Origin: CAZQIC01 sp964593555
GTDB taxonomy: Bacteria; Bacteroidota; Bacteroidia; JAFLBG01
Reading direction: 5' to 3'
Length of the DNA: 40,252 nucleotides
Assembly: GCA_964593555.1 (NCBI GenBank)
Contig: CAZQIC010000029.1
Coordinates: 1-40,252 of the forward strand
The notes under the pieces were generated by a model, which was not told the DNA's origin, ran no database searches, and saw only the letters and a program-made list of their open reading frames with translations. Of this stretch, positions 1-7,685 are shown piece after piece. Every line of letters starts with the position of its first letter. Position 1 is the stretch's first letter. The position numbers were made by a program, and so were the translations under genes.

Positions 1-35
1 CTAAAAAAAAATACGGTTACATTTGTTAAAATCAA

Positions 36-509
36 TTAATAGAACCTCCCTATACTATCACCCATGTTGGTTAAATACATAGTGTTCCCATAATTTGAAC
101 CTCCTGAATACACATCTTTTACTAATACGGTTCCTCCGGAAGTTCCATCGCTTTTCCATAACTCGGTATCAATTCCCTGGAAAAACAACGTGTCATTTAA
201 CTCGGTAAAATAACTGGTGCTGGAAACAACACCCGCGGCCACCAATACGGTACCCGCTGTTGTGCCATTACTTTTCCATAGATCAGAACCTACAGCGAAG
301 AATAAGGTGCCATTAACGTTAATAAGGTCTTCCGGAGATGAGCTGCTTGAACCCGCATTAATATCCAGTACCATAACAGTACCAGCGCTTGTTCCGTCAC
401 TTTTCCATAATTCTTTTCCGTTGGTGCCGTCATCTGCTGCAAAAAATAAAGTATCATTAAAATCAGCTAGATAGCTTGGATTTGAACTTGCAGTACCGGG
501 CTTTATATC
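36..509 (-). pseudogene. ELWK-repeat protein fragment, truncated at both ends
   Basis: The minus strand encodes at least three copies of a repeat of about 45 residues with the core ELWKSDGTxxGTVLVKDI followed by LNDTLFF, typical of large secreted ELWK/hyalin-like repeat proteins of Bacteroidetes. The repeat frame stays open beyond the only internal ATG (near 374) and can be followed to about 509, where the expected VKDI becomes CPDI and the repeat register ends. At the other end the frame breaks in the middle of a repeat and hits a stop near 36. It therefore has neither a natural start nor a sorting tail and is a remnant. The family is probably cell-surface; no function is known. Its loss of register coincides with the start of similarity to HsdR on the other strand. 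Confidence 0.75.
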
Positions 510-895
510 TGGGCAAGAGCTTTGAGGAAAATATTCAAGGCGACAAAAAAAGTTTCACCATCCAATACATTGATTGGGAAAACATTTATAATAACGTATT
601 CCACGTTACTGATGAATATACAGTAGATGGCATCAATGAACCCCGCAGGTCGGATTTAGTATTGTTTATAAATGGAATTCCATTTATTGTGATAGAGAAT
701 AAGCGTAGGGATAAGAATTTTTCCATTGATGAATGTCTTTCACAATTTACACGAAATCAAAATAAGGAAATTGGCATCCCCAAGTTGTTTCATTATGCAC
801 AAATGCTTGTGGCAATTCAACCAAACGAAGTAAAATATGCTACCATTAAAAACATTCATGAATTTTTCTACCGAAGAACGCAGTTACAACCTTAA
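510..895 (+). pseudogene. hsdR: Type I restriction enzyme HsdR, N-terminal nuclease-domain fragment
   Basis: The translation contains the HsdR N-terminal (HSDR_N) pattern: GxSFEENIQGDKKSFTIQYI, then DWENIYNN and RRSDLVLFINGIPFIVIENKR. The last piece holds the D...ExK residues of the PD-(D/E)XK nuclease fold. Only about 120 of roughly 1000 residues are present. The helicase motor and the specificity-coupling part are missing, and no hsdM or hsdS lies nearby. The open frame begins at 476, but residues before about 510 are ELWK-gene antisense and do not fit the family. At the 3' end, similarity continues to EFFY (about 871) and then stops where an integrase frame takes over. It cannot act as a restriction enzyme. 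Confidence 0.8.
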
Positions 896-1541
896 AACAA
901 ATACAGAGTTCAAAAAATTTGATGACAAAGAAGTGGAAAAAGAAGTTTATGCGTTAACATTAGACGAATTGATGAAAATATATAATTATCATTTTACAAA
1001 TGATGCTTATTCACAGGTAAGGGATGTGTTTTGTTTCTTATGTTTTACCGGATTACGTTTTTCCGATGCAGAAAAATTAAAAAGAGAAGATATAAAAAAT
1101 GATAGTATTCATTTACTAATAAGGAAGACAAAAACTCCTATGGTTATTCCTTTAAACAGTTATGCTCAAAAAATTCTTAAAAAATACGAGAATGAACCTA
1201 AGCCATTACCGATTATTAGCAATCAAAAGACAAACGAACATTTGTACGAGATGGGAAAACTATTGAAAATAAATGTGCCCGTTAAAAGAACAATTTTCAA
1301 AGGAGCGGAAGTAATAGAAACCTATGTACCTAAATGTGAAGTTTTAACAACACATCTCGGTAGGAAAACATTTATTACTAACTCCCTTATTCTTGGTATG
1401 AGCGAAAGAGCAGTAAAAGAATTTAGCGGGCATAAAAAGGATGTGAATTTTCGTAAGTATGTGAGTTTTGCAGATACCTTTAAAGACAAAGTAATGAATA
1501 CTGTTTGGAACGAGAAAAGCATTAAAAAGGCTCAAAAATAA
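846..1541 (+). pseudogene. Tyrosine recombinase, C-terminal catalytic half only
   Basis: This frame aligns along its whole length with the C-terminal half of the intact recombinase at 17638-18960, from LKTFMNF (LKTFLNF in the intact copy) to the shared ending NEKSIKKAQK. The catalytic residues are visible: Arg in FTGLRFSD, the HxxR box in THLGRKTF, His in EFSGHKK and the Tyr in FRKYVSFA. The N-terminal arm-binding and core-binding domains (about 210 residues) are missing. It is fused to the hsdR fragment through a stretch read in both frames (846-871). The nearest ATG (837) lies in hsdR sequence, so any product would be chimeric. It is a relic of a second integrative element and diverged from the copy at 17.6 kb. 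Confidence 0.85.
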
Positions 1542-1552
1542 ATATGTACTCC

Positions 1553-1604
1553 TTTGCGACATATCCCAAATATGTGTACCATTTTTTGTATTTTTGCGAC
1601 ATAT
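1553..1604 (+). promoter_or_regulatory. Putative fic promoter with direct and inverted repeats
   Basis: A perfect direct repeat TTTGCGACATAT occurs at 1553-1564 and 1593-1604, 40 bp apart. The first copy also forms a palindrome, ACATATCCCAAATATGT, at 1559-1575. The second overlaps a Bacteroidetes -7 element, TATTTTTG (TAnnTTTG), at 1589-1596, which would start transcription close to 1603, just before the fic ATG at 1620. No clear -33 TTG is seen. The layout suggests autoregulation, possibly by the winged-helix domain of the Fic protein; that is inference. Confidence 0.5.
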
Positions 1605-1619
1605 TATAAAAATCATTAA

Positions 1620-2708
1620 ATGACTGACTTTAGCAAACCGTATAATCATTTGCCCCTACTGCCTCCAAAAGCAGATGTTGAAACCAAGCAAATATTGCAG
1701 AAGGCCATTAAAGCTAACAAAGCTTTAGCCGAGCTGAAAGCCTTTGCCCATATTATTCCCAATCAGAGCATTTTGATAAACAGTTTAACCCTGAAAGAAG
1801 CAAAGGACAGCTCAGAAATTGAAAATATAATTACGACACACGATGAACTTTTTAAAGCATTTTCAATTAATACGAGCAGTAATATCTCTCCTGCTACTAA
1901 AGAGGTTTTAAATTATCAGGAGGCTCTTTGGTTAGGATACGAACAATTGAAAAAAAGAAAGTTCATTAACATCAATGCCATTATTAAAATTCAGGAACTT
2001 ATTGTTGAGAACAAGGCGGGCATAAGAAAACAGCCTGGGACTGTTTTGAAAAATGACCGGACAGGAGAAATAATCTATACCCCGCCAACCGGCATTGATG
2101 TTATCAATAATATTCTTAAAAATTTAGAGGAATATATTAATAATGATAAGGATAGTATTGACCCTTTGGTGCGTATGGCTATTATTCATTACCAGTTTGA
2201 ATCCATTCACCCTTTTTATGATGGAAACGGAAGAACAGGACGGATATTAAATGTACTCTATCTAATTTTGGCAGAACTGTTGGAATTGCCCATACTTTAT
2301 CTGAGTACTTATATCATCAAGCATAAAGCAGCCTATTATAGTCTGTTACAGGAAGTGCGAACAAAAAATAACTGGCATGGGTGGATTATATATATGCTTG
2401 ATTGTGTTGAGGAAACGGCAAAGGATACAACCAATAAAATAAAGCAGATAAAAAAATTATTTGATGAAACTGCTGAAAAGGTAAAAAAGGAATTGCCCAA
2501 ACTATATACAAAAGAATTAGTCGAAGTGATTTTTCACCAACCTTATTGTAAAATCAATCACCTGGTAGATAATAATATTGTTGCGCGTCAGGCAGCCGGA
2601 AGGTATCTAAATCAATTAGAGGAAATAGGACTCTTAAAAAGTAAGAAAGTAGGGCGTGATGTGATTTACATTAACAGCAAATTATTCGATTTATTGAGAA
2701 AGGAATAA
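1620..2708 (+). CDS. fic: Fic family protein (AMP transferase) with C-terminal winged helix
   Basis: This is a 362-residue Fic protein with an N-terminal Fic_N-type region. The active-site loop HPFYDGNGRTGR lies at residues 197-208 and matches HPFxDGNGRxGR, so the catalytic His and nucleotide-binding residues are intact. An inhibitory-helix motif, SSEIEN (S/T-xxx-E-N/G), is at residues 64-69, so this is a class II enzyme inhibited by its own N-terminal helix. The last 80 residues look like a winged helix (HQPYCKINHLVDNNIVARQA, then YLNQLEEIGLLKSKK), so it may also bind DNA. Family members move AMP from ATP to a protein; the target here is unknown. It has its own promoter-like repeats upstream, and the next ORF starts 9 bp downstream. 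No separate antitoxin is needed for this class. Confidence 0.93.
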   Translation: MTDFSKPYNHLPLLPPKADVETKQILQKAIKANKALAELKAFAHIIPNQSILINSLTLKEAKDSSEIENIITTHDELFKAFSINTSSNISPATKEVLNYQEALWLGYEQLKKRKFININAIIKIQELIVENKAGIRKQPGTVLKNDRTGEIIYTPPTGIDVINNILKNLEEYINNDKDSIDPLVRMAIIHYQFESIHPFYDGNGRTGRILNVLYLILAELLELPILYLSTYIIKHKAAYYSLLQEVRTKNNWHGWIIYMLDCVEETAKDTTNKIKQIKKLFDETAEKVKKELPKLYTKELVEVIFHQPYCKINHLVDNNIVARQAAGRYLNQLEEIGLLKSKKVGRDVIYINSKLFDLLRKE

Positions 2709-2717
2709 TTAGGTACA

Positions 2718-3122
2718 ATGGACAAGGAATTATTAAAAAAATTTATAACAGAAACCAAGATACAGTCCTATCTGAATGAGTTAGTATCCATTTCCCGCAT
2801 TTCTGCCCTTAGATTTATGGTGATGATGTCAAAACAGCTCTCGCAAATGCAGCACACTGCTTCTGATGACAAAGATTTCAAATTAAACAAGAGCCATTTT
2901 ATTGATTCAATAGAGGGGCCGATAAATGCCGGGTATAAGCTCACTATACCGGAAAGCATGGAGGAAAAATTCAGCAATATCATTGGGAAGATGTTTAGAA
3001 AAATGTATCTCAATGCAGAAAGCAACGAAGGATTGACTGCCTGCAAGAAGGCGAAAATCGGGAATTTCATGGTGGATATTAGAAAAAAAATTGCCAGATT
3101 TCGTCCGAGCGGTAAAAGCTGA
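2718..3122 (+). CDS. Hypothetical protein, probably frameshifted near its end
   Basis: This ORF of 134 residues starts 9 bp after fic and is probably cotranscribed with it. I do not recognise a family. It begins with an alpha-helical segment rich in Lys, Met and Ser, has a stretch reading GYKLTIPESMEEKF (about residues 75-88), and is soluble with no signal peptide. Near the end the frame becomes unconvincing (RKKIARFRPSGKS), while the overlapping frame reads on into the next ORF. The two may be one gene split by a frameshift around 3040-3090, where there is a run of eight A. A degraded echo of its KLTIPE segment occurs at 3484-3582. Confidence 0.5.
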   Translation: MDKELLKKFITETKIQSYLNELVSISRISALRFMVMMSKQLSQMQHTASDDKDFKLNKSHFIDSIEGPINAGYKLTIPESMEEKFSNIIGKMFRKMYLNAESNEGLTACKKAKIGNFMVDIRKKIARFRPSGKS

Positions 3123-3279
3123 AGGTGCCGATGCAATCATATTACATCAAGATGCTTTTGCAGCAGATTATCAAGACGAAGAATATATCCTTTTAGGAAA
3201 AGCAATTAAGTACGCAGGTATTTATAAAAAGGGAATCCAAATCACGGGAAGAAATCGGGAATCCTTAAAAGAGAAATAA
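3091..3279 (+). CDS. Small hypothetical protein, possible C-terminal part of the preceding gene
   Basis: This is a 62-residue frame beginning at a TTG and overlapping the previous ORF by 32 bp. The frame is open further upstream (ISWWILEKKLPDFVRAVK), so the TTG may not be a true start. The sequence GADAIILHQDAFAADYQDEE followed by LLGKAIKYAGIYKKG looks like a compact alpha/beta domain and has normal coding character, but I do not recognise the family. The more likely reading is that it is the tail of a single protein whose head is 2718-3060, separated by a frameshift. Confidence 0.45.
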   Translation: MPDFVRAVKAEGADAIILHQDAFAADYQDEEYILLGKAIKYAGIYKKGIQITGRNRESLKEK

Positions 3280-3784
3280 ATCTACATTTTATTCATCGAC
3301 ATTCTTGGGGGGGGTAACCACGAATAAACGCTTCTGCCGATAGCGGATTTTTACCATACAAATAATCCAAACACCTATCTGCGGAAAAGAATATTCCTTG
3401 TGCTCCAATAGCCATGTTTAAGGCTGTTGAATAAACAACATCATAACTAATGCCAATAGTACAGCATTTATTGGAATGACTAAACGAGAAAGAATGCTTA
3501 CTCATGCACAAGCAAACCAATATTTACTTTCAAGTTAACTATCCCGGAAGATTTTAAGAAGGAATTGACGGATATACTTTGATCCGAAAAATACTGTGGC
3601 TGAAAATGTGTGAATAATGTAATTTATTTCCAAAACTCTGTAATGCAATGGACATTAAGAGTCATCAGTTTTGTTGCGTGAACAAAAACAATTCTCTTTT
3701 ATCTATTATAAATAGGCGCTCAACGAATATTAGTTACGTAAAGATAACTGCGAACTACTTTAGATAGAATTTGAAATCTGTAAC
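3280..3784. other. Gene-poor stretch with degraded coding traces
   Basis: No intact gene is visible here. A minus-strand frame (3293-3520) contains SYDVVYSTALNMAIGAQGIF and then CLDYLYGKNP, which looks like real protein but has an unconvincing beginning and runs into a tract of eight C, so it may be a remnant; the family is not recognised. A short plus-strand frame (3484-3582) ends FKLTIPEDFKKELTDIL, resembling the KLTIPE segment of the ORF at 2718. The stretch looks like decayed island DNA. Confidence 0.4.
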
Positions 3785-3820
3785 CTGATTATAGTCAGCT
3801 ATAATTCTGATTATGGTCAG
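3785..3820 (+). promoter_or_regulatory. Pair of 14-bp repeats two helical turns apart
   Basis: CTGATTATAGTCAG (3785-3798) and CTGATTATGGTCAG (3807-3820) differ at one base. Each has the dyad CTGA...TCAG at its ends. Their starts are 22 bp apart, so they face the same side of the helix. They lie 50-85 bp upstream of the ArsR-family gene, where an activator or a second repressor dimer would bind. The binding protein is not known. Confidence 0.5.
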
Positions 3821-3841
3821 GAGTTTTATATTTTGATATAC

Positions 3842-3857
3842 ACATATTTGCATATGT
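3842..3857 (+). promoter_or_regulatory. ArsR-type operator overlapping a weak -7 element
   Basis: The 16-bp perfect palindrome ACATAT-TTGC-ATATGT ends 12 bp before the ATG of the ArsR-family gene. AT-rich dyads of this type and position are the usual autoregulatory sites of ArsR/SmtB repressors. It contains CATATTTG (3843-3850), one base off the Bacteroidetes TAnnTTTG -7 box, so a bound repressor would block RNA polymerase. No good -33 element is visible. Confidence 0.6.
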
Positions 3858-3869
3858 AAATACTTATGA

Positions 3870-4187
3870 ATGATAAAGACAAACAAATCCATCAAAAAAG
3901 CTGCCGAAATTATTCGGGCATTAGGTCATCCTGCACGAATAGAGATTCTCATTTTACTTCAAAAAAACCAAGAAAGGAAAAAGACGGTTAGTCAGATTCA
4001 TGATGAACTTGGGTTAACGCAGCCTGAGACATCGAGGCATTTATCGATATTAAAAAACACCTCTGTATTGCATTGTGAAAAGGAGGGATCTAATTCCTAT
4101 TATTTTATCAATGAAGAACATTCTTTTATTCATTGCATAGCAAATTGCATGAGTAAATATGAGGATAACAATAGTTTAGTAAAATGA
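3870..4187 (+). CDS. ArsR-family winged-helix transcriptional regulator
   Basis: This is a 105-residue protein with the ArsR fold: KAAEIIRALGHPARIEILILL, a recognition helix in LTQPETSRHLSILKNTSVLH, and a wing ending YYFINEE. The usual arsenic motif ELCVCDL in helix 3 is absent. Two Cys and a His near the C terminus (HCIANC) could bind a metal or sense redox state, but this is only possible. It overlaps the next gene by ATGA, so it is the first gene of the long plus-strand series and probably represses it together with itself through the palindrome just upstream. Confidence 0.88.
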   Translation: MIKTNKSIKKAAEIIRALGHPARIEILILLQKNQERKKTVSQIHDELGLTQPETSRHLSILKNTSVLHCEKEGSNSYYFINEEHSFIHCIANCMSKYEDNNSLVK

Positions 4188-5050
4188 AAAAAAGAAATAA
4201 AATATCAATTACCAAAGCATCGGGCGAATCCGTGCCTTTCTCAGCGGACAAGCTCAAACGTTCATTGGAAAGAGCCGGAGCAAACGAAGATGAAATAGAT
4301 AGAATTATAGAAGAAATAAGCAGTAAGCTCTATGAAGGAATATCGACTAAGAAAATATATAGAATTGCTTTTAACCTACTTAAGGAAAGTTCCCGTCACC
4401 TGGCCGCAAAGTATCACCTTAAACAGGCTATTATGGAGCTGGGGCCGTCAGGATACCCCTTTGAAAAATACGTTGGAGAAATTTTACGCTATCAGGGATA
4501 TAAAACTACAGTAGGAGAAATTGTACAAGGGAAATGCGTGAACCATGAAATAGACGTAATTGCAGAATTAGATCACCAGCATTTTATGATTGAATGCAAA
4601 TACCACAATCAGCCAGGAACATTTTCTGATGTTAAAACTCCTCTTTACATACAAGCAAGATTTAAAGATGTAGAAGCACAATGGTTAAAACTACCCGGTC
4701 ATGGAACTAAATTCCATCAAGGATGGGTGGTTACTAATACAAGATTTTCAACCGATGCCATACAGTATGGAAATTGTGCAGGATTGAAGCTCTTAGGTTG
4801 GGATTACCCGTTAAAAGATAGTTTGAAAGAGCTGATTGACACACTCGGACTTTATCCCATTACATGTCTTACAACACTTACTAAAACGGAAAAACAAAGC
4901 TTGCTGAACAGGAAGATTGTGCTTTGTAAAGAGATCTGCGATAATGAACAATACTTAGTTCAGGCGGGTGTAAATCCAACGAGAATTAAAAGTGTTTTAG
5001 AAGAAGCCACTCAGTTATGCAAACATTTAATTGAAAATGGAAAGCGATAA
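4184..5050 (+). CDS. ATP-cone domain fused to Mrr-like restriction endonuclease
   Basis: This 288-residue protein has an N-terminal ATP-cone (residues about 5-92: ITKASGESVPFSADKLKRSL and later YRIAFNLLKESSRHLAAKY), the nucleotide-sensing domain known from NrdR and ribonucleotide reductase. It is followed by a PD-(D/E)XK nuclease domain of the Mrr type (about 95-215) with D124 in HEIDVIAEL and E137-C-K139 in MIECKYH. The C-terminal 70 residues are helical. No target-recognition domain or methylase is visible, so a role in classical restriction is unlikely. A nuclease gated by the ATP/dATP level is a reasonable inference. Its ATG overlaps the stop of the ArsR gene, and the next gene begins inside its 3' end. 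Confidence 0.85.
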   Translation: MKKRNKISITKASGESVPFSADKLKRSLERAGANEDEIDRIIEEISSKLYEGISTKKIYRIAFNLLKESSRHLAAKYHLKQAIMELGPSGYPFEKYVGEILRYQGYKTTVGEIVQGKCVNHEIDVIAELDHQHFMIECKYHNQPGTFSDVKTPLYIQARFKDVEAQWLKLPGHGTKFHQGWVVTNTRFSTDAIQYGNCAGLKLLGWDYPLKDSLKELIDTLGLYPITCLTTLTKTEKQSLLNRKIVLCKEICDNEQYLVQAGVNPTRIKSVLEEATQLCKHLIENGKR

Positions 5051-5510
5051 GAAAACGATAAACTATTATTCCATTAATGGAGACCAGGTTACAAAGCAAA
5101 TGCAGAGTAATCTCTCAACCGGGCTTTCTGATGAAGAAGCAGAATTGCGTTTGAAAAAATACGGAGAGAATAAAATCACTGAATCAAAAAAGCGAAGCCC
5201 GATACTTATTTTTCTTTCACAATTCAAAAGCCCGATTGTTTACCTACTTTTTTTTGCAACAGCACTTTCCTTTTATTTCAAGGAATGGTTAGACGGGTTT
5301 GCTATTCTTGTTGTAATTCTGATAAATGCAGTAATTGGATTTTATATGGAATTTCAGGCAGAGCGGTCGATGGATGCTTTAAAAAAGCTAACGGCTATTC
5401 CCGCTAAAATTCTTCGCAAAGGAACTCTTTTAGAATATGATTCATTTTCAGCAATTACCACTGCTCTGATAATTCAAATTGCTAAAACTTTAAAACTAAT
5501 TAAACAATAA
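5037..5510 (+). pseudogene. P-type cation ATPase with large internal deletion
   Basis: The 157-residue product has the N-terminal cation-ATPase domain (LSTGLSDEEAELRLKKYGEN), then two membrane helices (about 55-80 and 85-103) and the start of the actuator domain (FQAERSMDALKKLTAIPAKI). After RKG near residue 129 the text jumps to LLEYDSFSAITTALIIQIAK and the end KLIKQ, which resembles the extreme C terminus of such pumps. The TGES loop, the DKTGT phosphorylation site and most membrane helices (about 700 residues) are gone, so it cannot pump ions. The frame is preserved across the join. I chose the ATG at 5037 rather than the TTG at 5031. It overlaps the nuclease gene by 14 bp, and the MBL gene follows after 1 bp. 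Confidence 0.8.
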
Positions 5511-5511
5511 T

Positions 5512-6867
5512 ATGAAAATACATTTTTTAGGAGCAGCCGGAACTGTTACAGGGTCGAAATACCTTATTGAAACGCAGGATAAAAACATTTTAGTGGATTG
5601 CGGATTATTTCAGGGGTTAAAAAAATTGCGTTTATTAAACTGGGAGAGCATCCCTTTTAATGTTGCAAAAATTGATATGGTTTTGCTTACGCATGGCCAT
5701 CTTGACCATGTTGGCTATCTGCCGAGGTTAGTTAGCGAAGGATTTTCAGGAGAGATATGGGGAACAGAGCCTACACTTGAAATAGCAAAAGTGATTTTAG
5801 AAGATAGTGCAAGAATTCAGGAAGAAGATGCAGAGAGGGCTAATGCAGAAGGATTTTCCAAACACAAGCCGGCCAAACCTTTGTATGATACTAAGGATGT
5901 AAAAAAAACGCTGCCACTTTTTCGTCCGCAACAACTTGATAAATGGATTAAAATTGACAAAGAAATATTCTGTCGTTTTAAATACAATAGCCATATCATC
6001 GGGGCAACATTTATAGAATTAAAAATTAAGAACAAGATCATCGTTTTCTCAGGAGATATTGGAAGAAGCAACGATTTATTAATGCACCCTCCTCAAAAAC
6101 CGGAAGAGGCAGATATACTTTTTATTGAATCAACTTATGGAGATCGTCTTCATCCGGAGCATTCAGAAGAGAACCTGATAGAGATAATCAATACAGCCGC
6201 TAAAAAGCAAGGCACTATTATCATTCCCGGTTTTGCAGTTGAGCGTATTCAAATGTTAATGTATTTGTTGTGGAAACTGAGAAAAAAAGGTGCTATTCCA
6301 AACCTTCCAATATATATGGATAGTCCAATGGGAACAAGTGTACTGGATATTTTTAAGCGTTACCCATCCTGGCATAAACTTCCTATGGATGAGTGTAAGG
6401 AAATGTTAAATGATATAAAGCAAATTCTAACCATACAGGAAACCTATAAGTTGGCTGCATCCGGGATTCCTAAAATCATTATTGCAGCAAGTGGCATGGC
6501 TTCCGGTGGTCGGGTGCTTACTTATTTTGTGCAATACCTTGGTCAGCCTTCCGCAACTGTCTTGCTGGTTGGATATCAGGCGGAGGGAACGAGAGGGCGG
6601 GCTTTGCTGGAAGGAGCAAAAGAAGTAAAACTTTATGGGAAAATTTTTCCGGTAAAAGCTAAAATTGAAAATGCAGAAGGACTTTCTGCACACACTGATC
6701 AGAAAGGATTAATTGATTGGATGAGCGGAATAAAGCAAAAACCGAAACATGTTTTTATTGTTCATGGAGAGGCGAAATCTGCCATTGCTTTAAGTGCCAA
6801 GATCAAAGATGTATATGGATGGGATTGTGAAATTCCTTCTTTGAATGAAATAGTCGAAATTAAATAA
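5512..6867 (+). CDS. MBL-fold/beta-CASP hydrolase (RNA exonuclease-like)
   Basis: This is a 451-residue, soluble metallo-beta-lactamase-fold protein. The metal site HGHLDH is at residues 61-66, a second His is in SHIIGATF and an Asp in FSGDIGR. The beta-CASP insertion follows (IIIPGFAVERIQMLMYLLWK, then MDSPMG), and the C-terminal RMMBL region has LSAHTDQ and VIVHGE-like FIVHGEAKSA. This is the arrangement of CPSF73/Ysh1-like ribonucleases in bacteria and archaea. Length and motifs are complete. In this operon it could process RNA or degrade it under stress, but that is inference from the company it keeps. It follows the ATPase remnant by 1 bp and ends 2 bp before the protease gene. Confidence 0.9.
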   Translation: MKIHFLGAAGTVTGSKYLIETQDKNILVDCGLFQGLKKLRLLNWESIPFNVAKIDMVLLTHGHLDHVGYLPRLVSEGFSGEIWGTEPTLEIAKVILEDSARIQEEDAERANAEGFSKHKPAKPLYDTKDVKKTLPLFRPQQLDKWIKIDKEIFCRFKYNSHIIGATFIELKIKNKIIVFSGDIGRSNDLLMHPPQKPEEADILFIESTYGDRLHPEHSEENLIEIINTAAKKQGTIIIPGFAVERIQMLMYLLWKLRKKGAIPNLPIYMDSPMGTSVLDIFKRYPSWHKLPMDECKEMLNDIKQILTIQETYKLAASGIPKIIIAASGMASGGRVLTYFVQYLGQPSATVLLVGYQAEGTRGRALLEGAKEVKLYGKIFPVKAKIENAEGLSAHTDQKGLIDWMSGIKQKPKHVFIVHGEAKSAIALSAKIKDVYGWDCEIPSLNEIVEIK

Positions 6868-6869
6868 CA

Positions 6870-7685
6870 ATGAATAAAATCACCTGGACATATACGCTTT
6901 TAACTTACCTAATCACATGGTCAATTACCTTAACAAGTTATTTCCTTTATAAAGCAGGTACATTGACATATAACCAGCTTAACCTCATATACAATTTTGG
7001 AGCATTGGGGCCTTTTGTCGGAGCTATAATTAGTGCTCGCTTATTTTATGGAATCGAAGGAGTAAAAAAACTTTTCTCAACCTTTGATTTTAAAAAATTA
7101 AACAAAAAGTCGTTAACACTTTCGTTCAGCCCTCTGCTCTTGTTTGCTTTCGGGTTATTACTTTATCCTTTGTTCACTGGACATTGGTATTCTTTTGAAG
7201 ATACACAAAACCAATTTCACCTTACCACAACAATTACTTATGTAAATTGGATTCTCCCCTTCATTACATATTCCATATTTGAAGAATTCGGTTGGAGAGG
7301 ATTTTTGCTTCCTCACCTTCAGGACAAATATTCTGCAATGCGTTCTACTATAATTTTAACTGTAATATGGGCTTGCTGGCACTTGCCTTTTTTTCTTTGG
7401 AGATTTCAATTTTCGCCATTAATTACCATTGGATTCTTCTTTGCCATTTTTATTGGGGCGATTATAATTACTTCCACATTTAATCTGAGCAAGGGCAGCA
7501 TTGTGGCAGTTATACTCTTTCATTTTACAAACAATATAGCGTCTGCATTAGACAAGGAATATATTGTAGTTGTCGTGAGTACCTGTTTTGTTTTTATCGC
7601 TGTTTATTTAATTAAAACTTACAAACCTGAAAACTTGGCTGATATACCAAGAGTGAGGAATTTTTATAAAATGGAAACTCAATGA
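6870..7685 (+). CDS. CPBP-family intramembrane metalloprotease
   Basis: This 271-residue membrane protein has about eight hydrophobic segments. The CPBP (Abi) motifs are present: EEFGWRG with E138, E139 and R143; H171 in CWHLPFF; and H218 plus N222 in HFTNN. These are the glutamate/histidine residues of the family that includes type II CAAX prenyl endopeptidases and bacteriocin-immunity proteins. The substrate is unknown. The last 20 residues are soluble. Its stop codon overlaps the ATG of the next gene (ATGA), which implies coupled translation. Confidence 0.9.
   Translation: MNKITWTYTLLTYLITWSITLTSYFLYKAGTLTYNQLNLIYNFGALGPFVGAIISARLFYGIEGVKKLFSTFDFKKLNKKSLTLSFSPLLLFAFGLLLYPLFTGHWYSFEDTQNQFHLTTTITYVNWILPFITYSIFEEFGWRGFLLPHLQDKYSAMRSTIILTVIWACWHLPFFLWRFQFSPLITIGFFFAIFIGAIIITSTFNLSKGSIVAVILFHFTNNIASALDKEYIVVVVSTCFVFIAVYLIKTYKPENLADIPRVRNFYKMETQ

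Noticed and set aside
217..474. Plus-strand ORF of 85 codons opposite the ELWK repeats
   Set aside because: It is the antisense of a repeat-coding region; its composition mirrors the repeats and it has no independent protein character.
3293..3520. Minus-strand 75-codon ORF as an intact gene
   Set aside because: The central part looks coding, but the beginning is implausible and the end depends on a tract of eight C; kept only as a trace in the gene-poor stretch.
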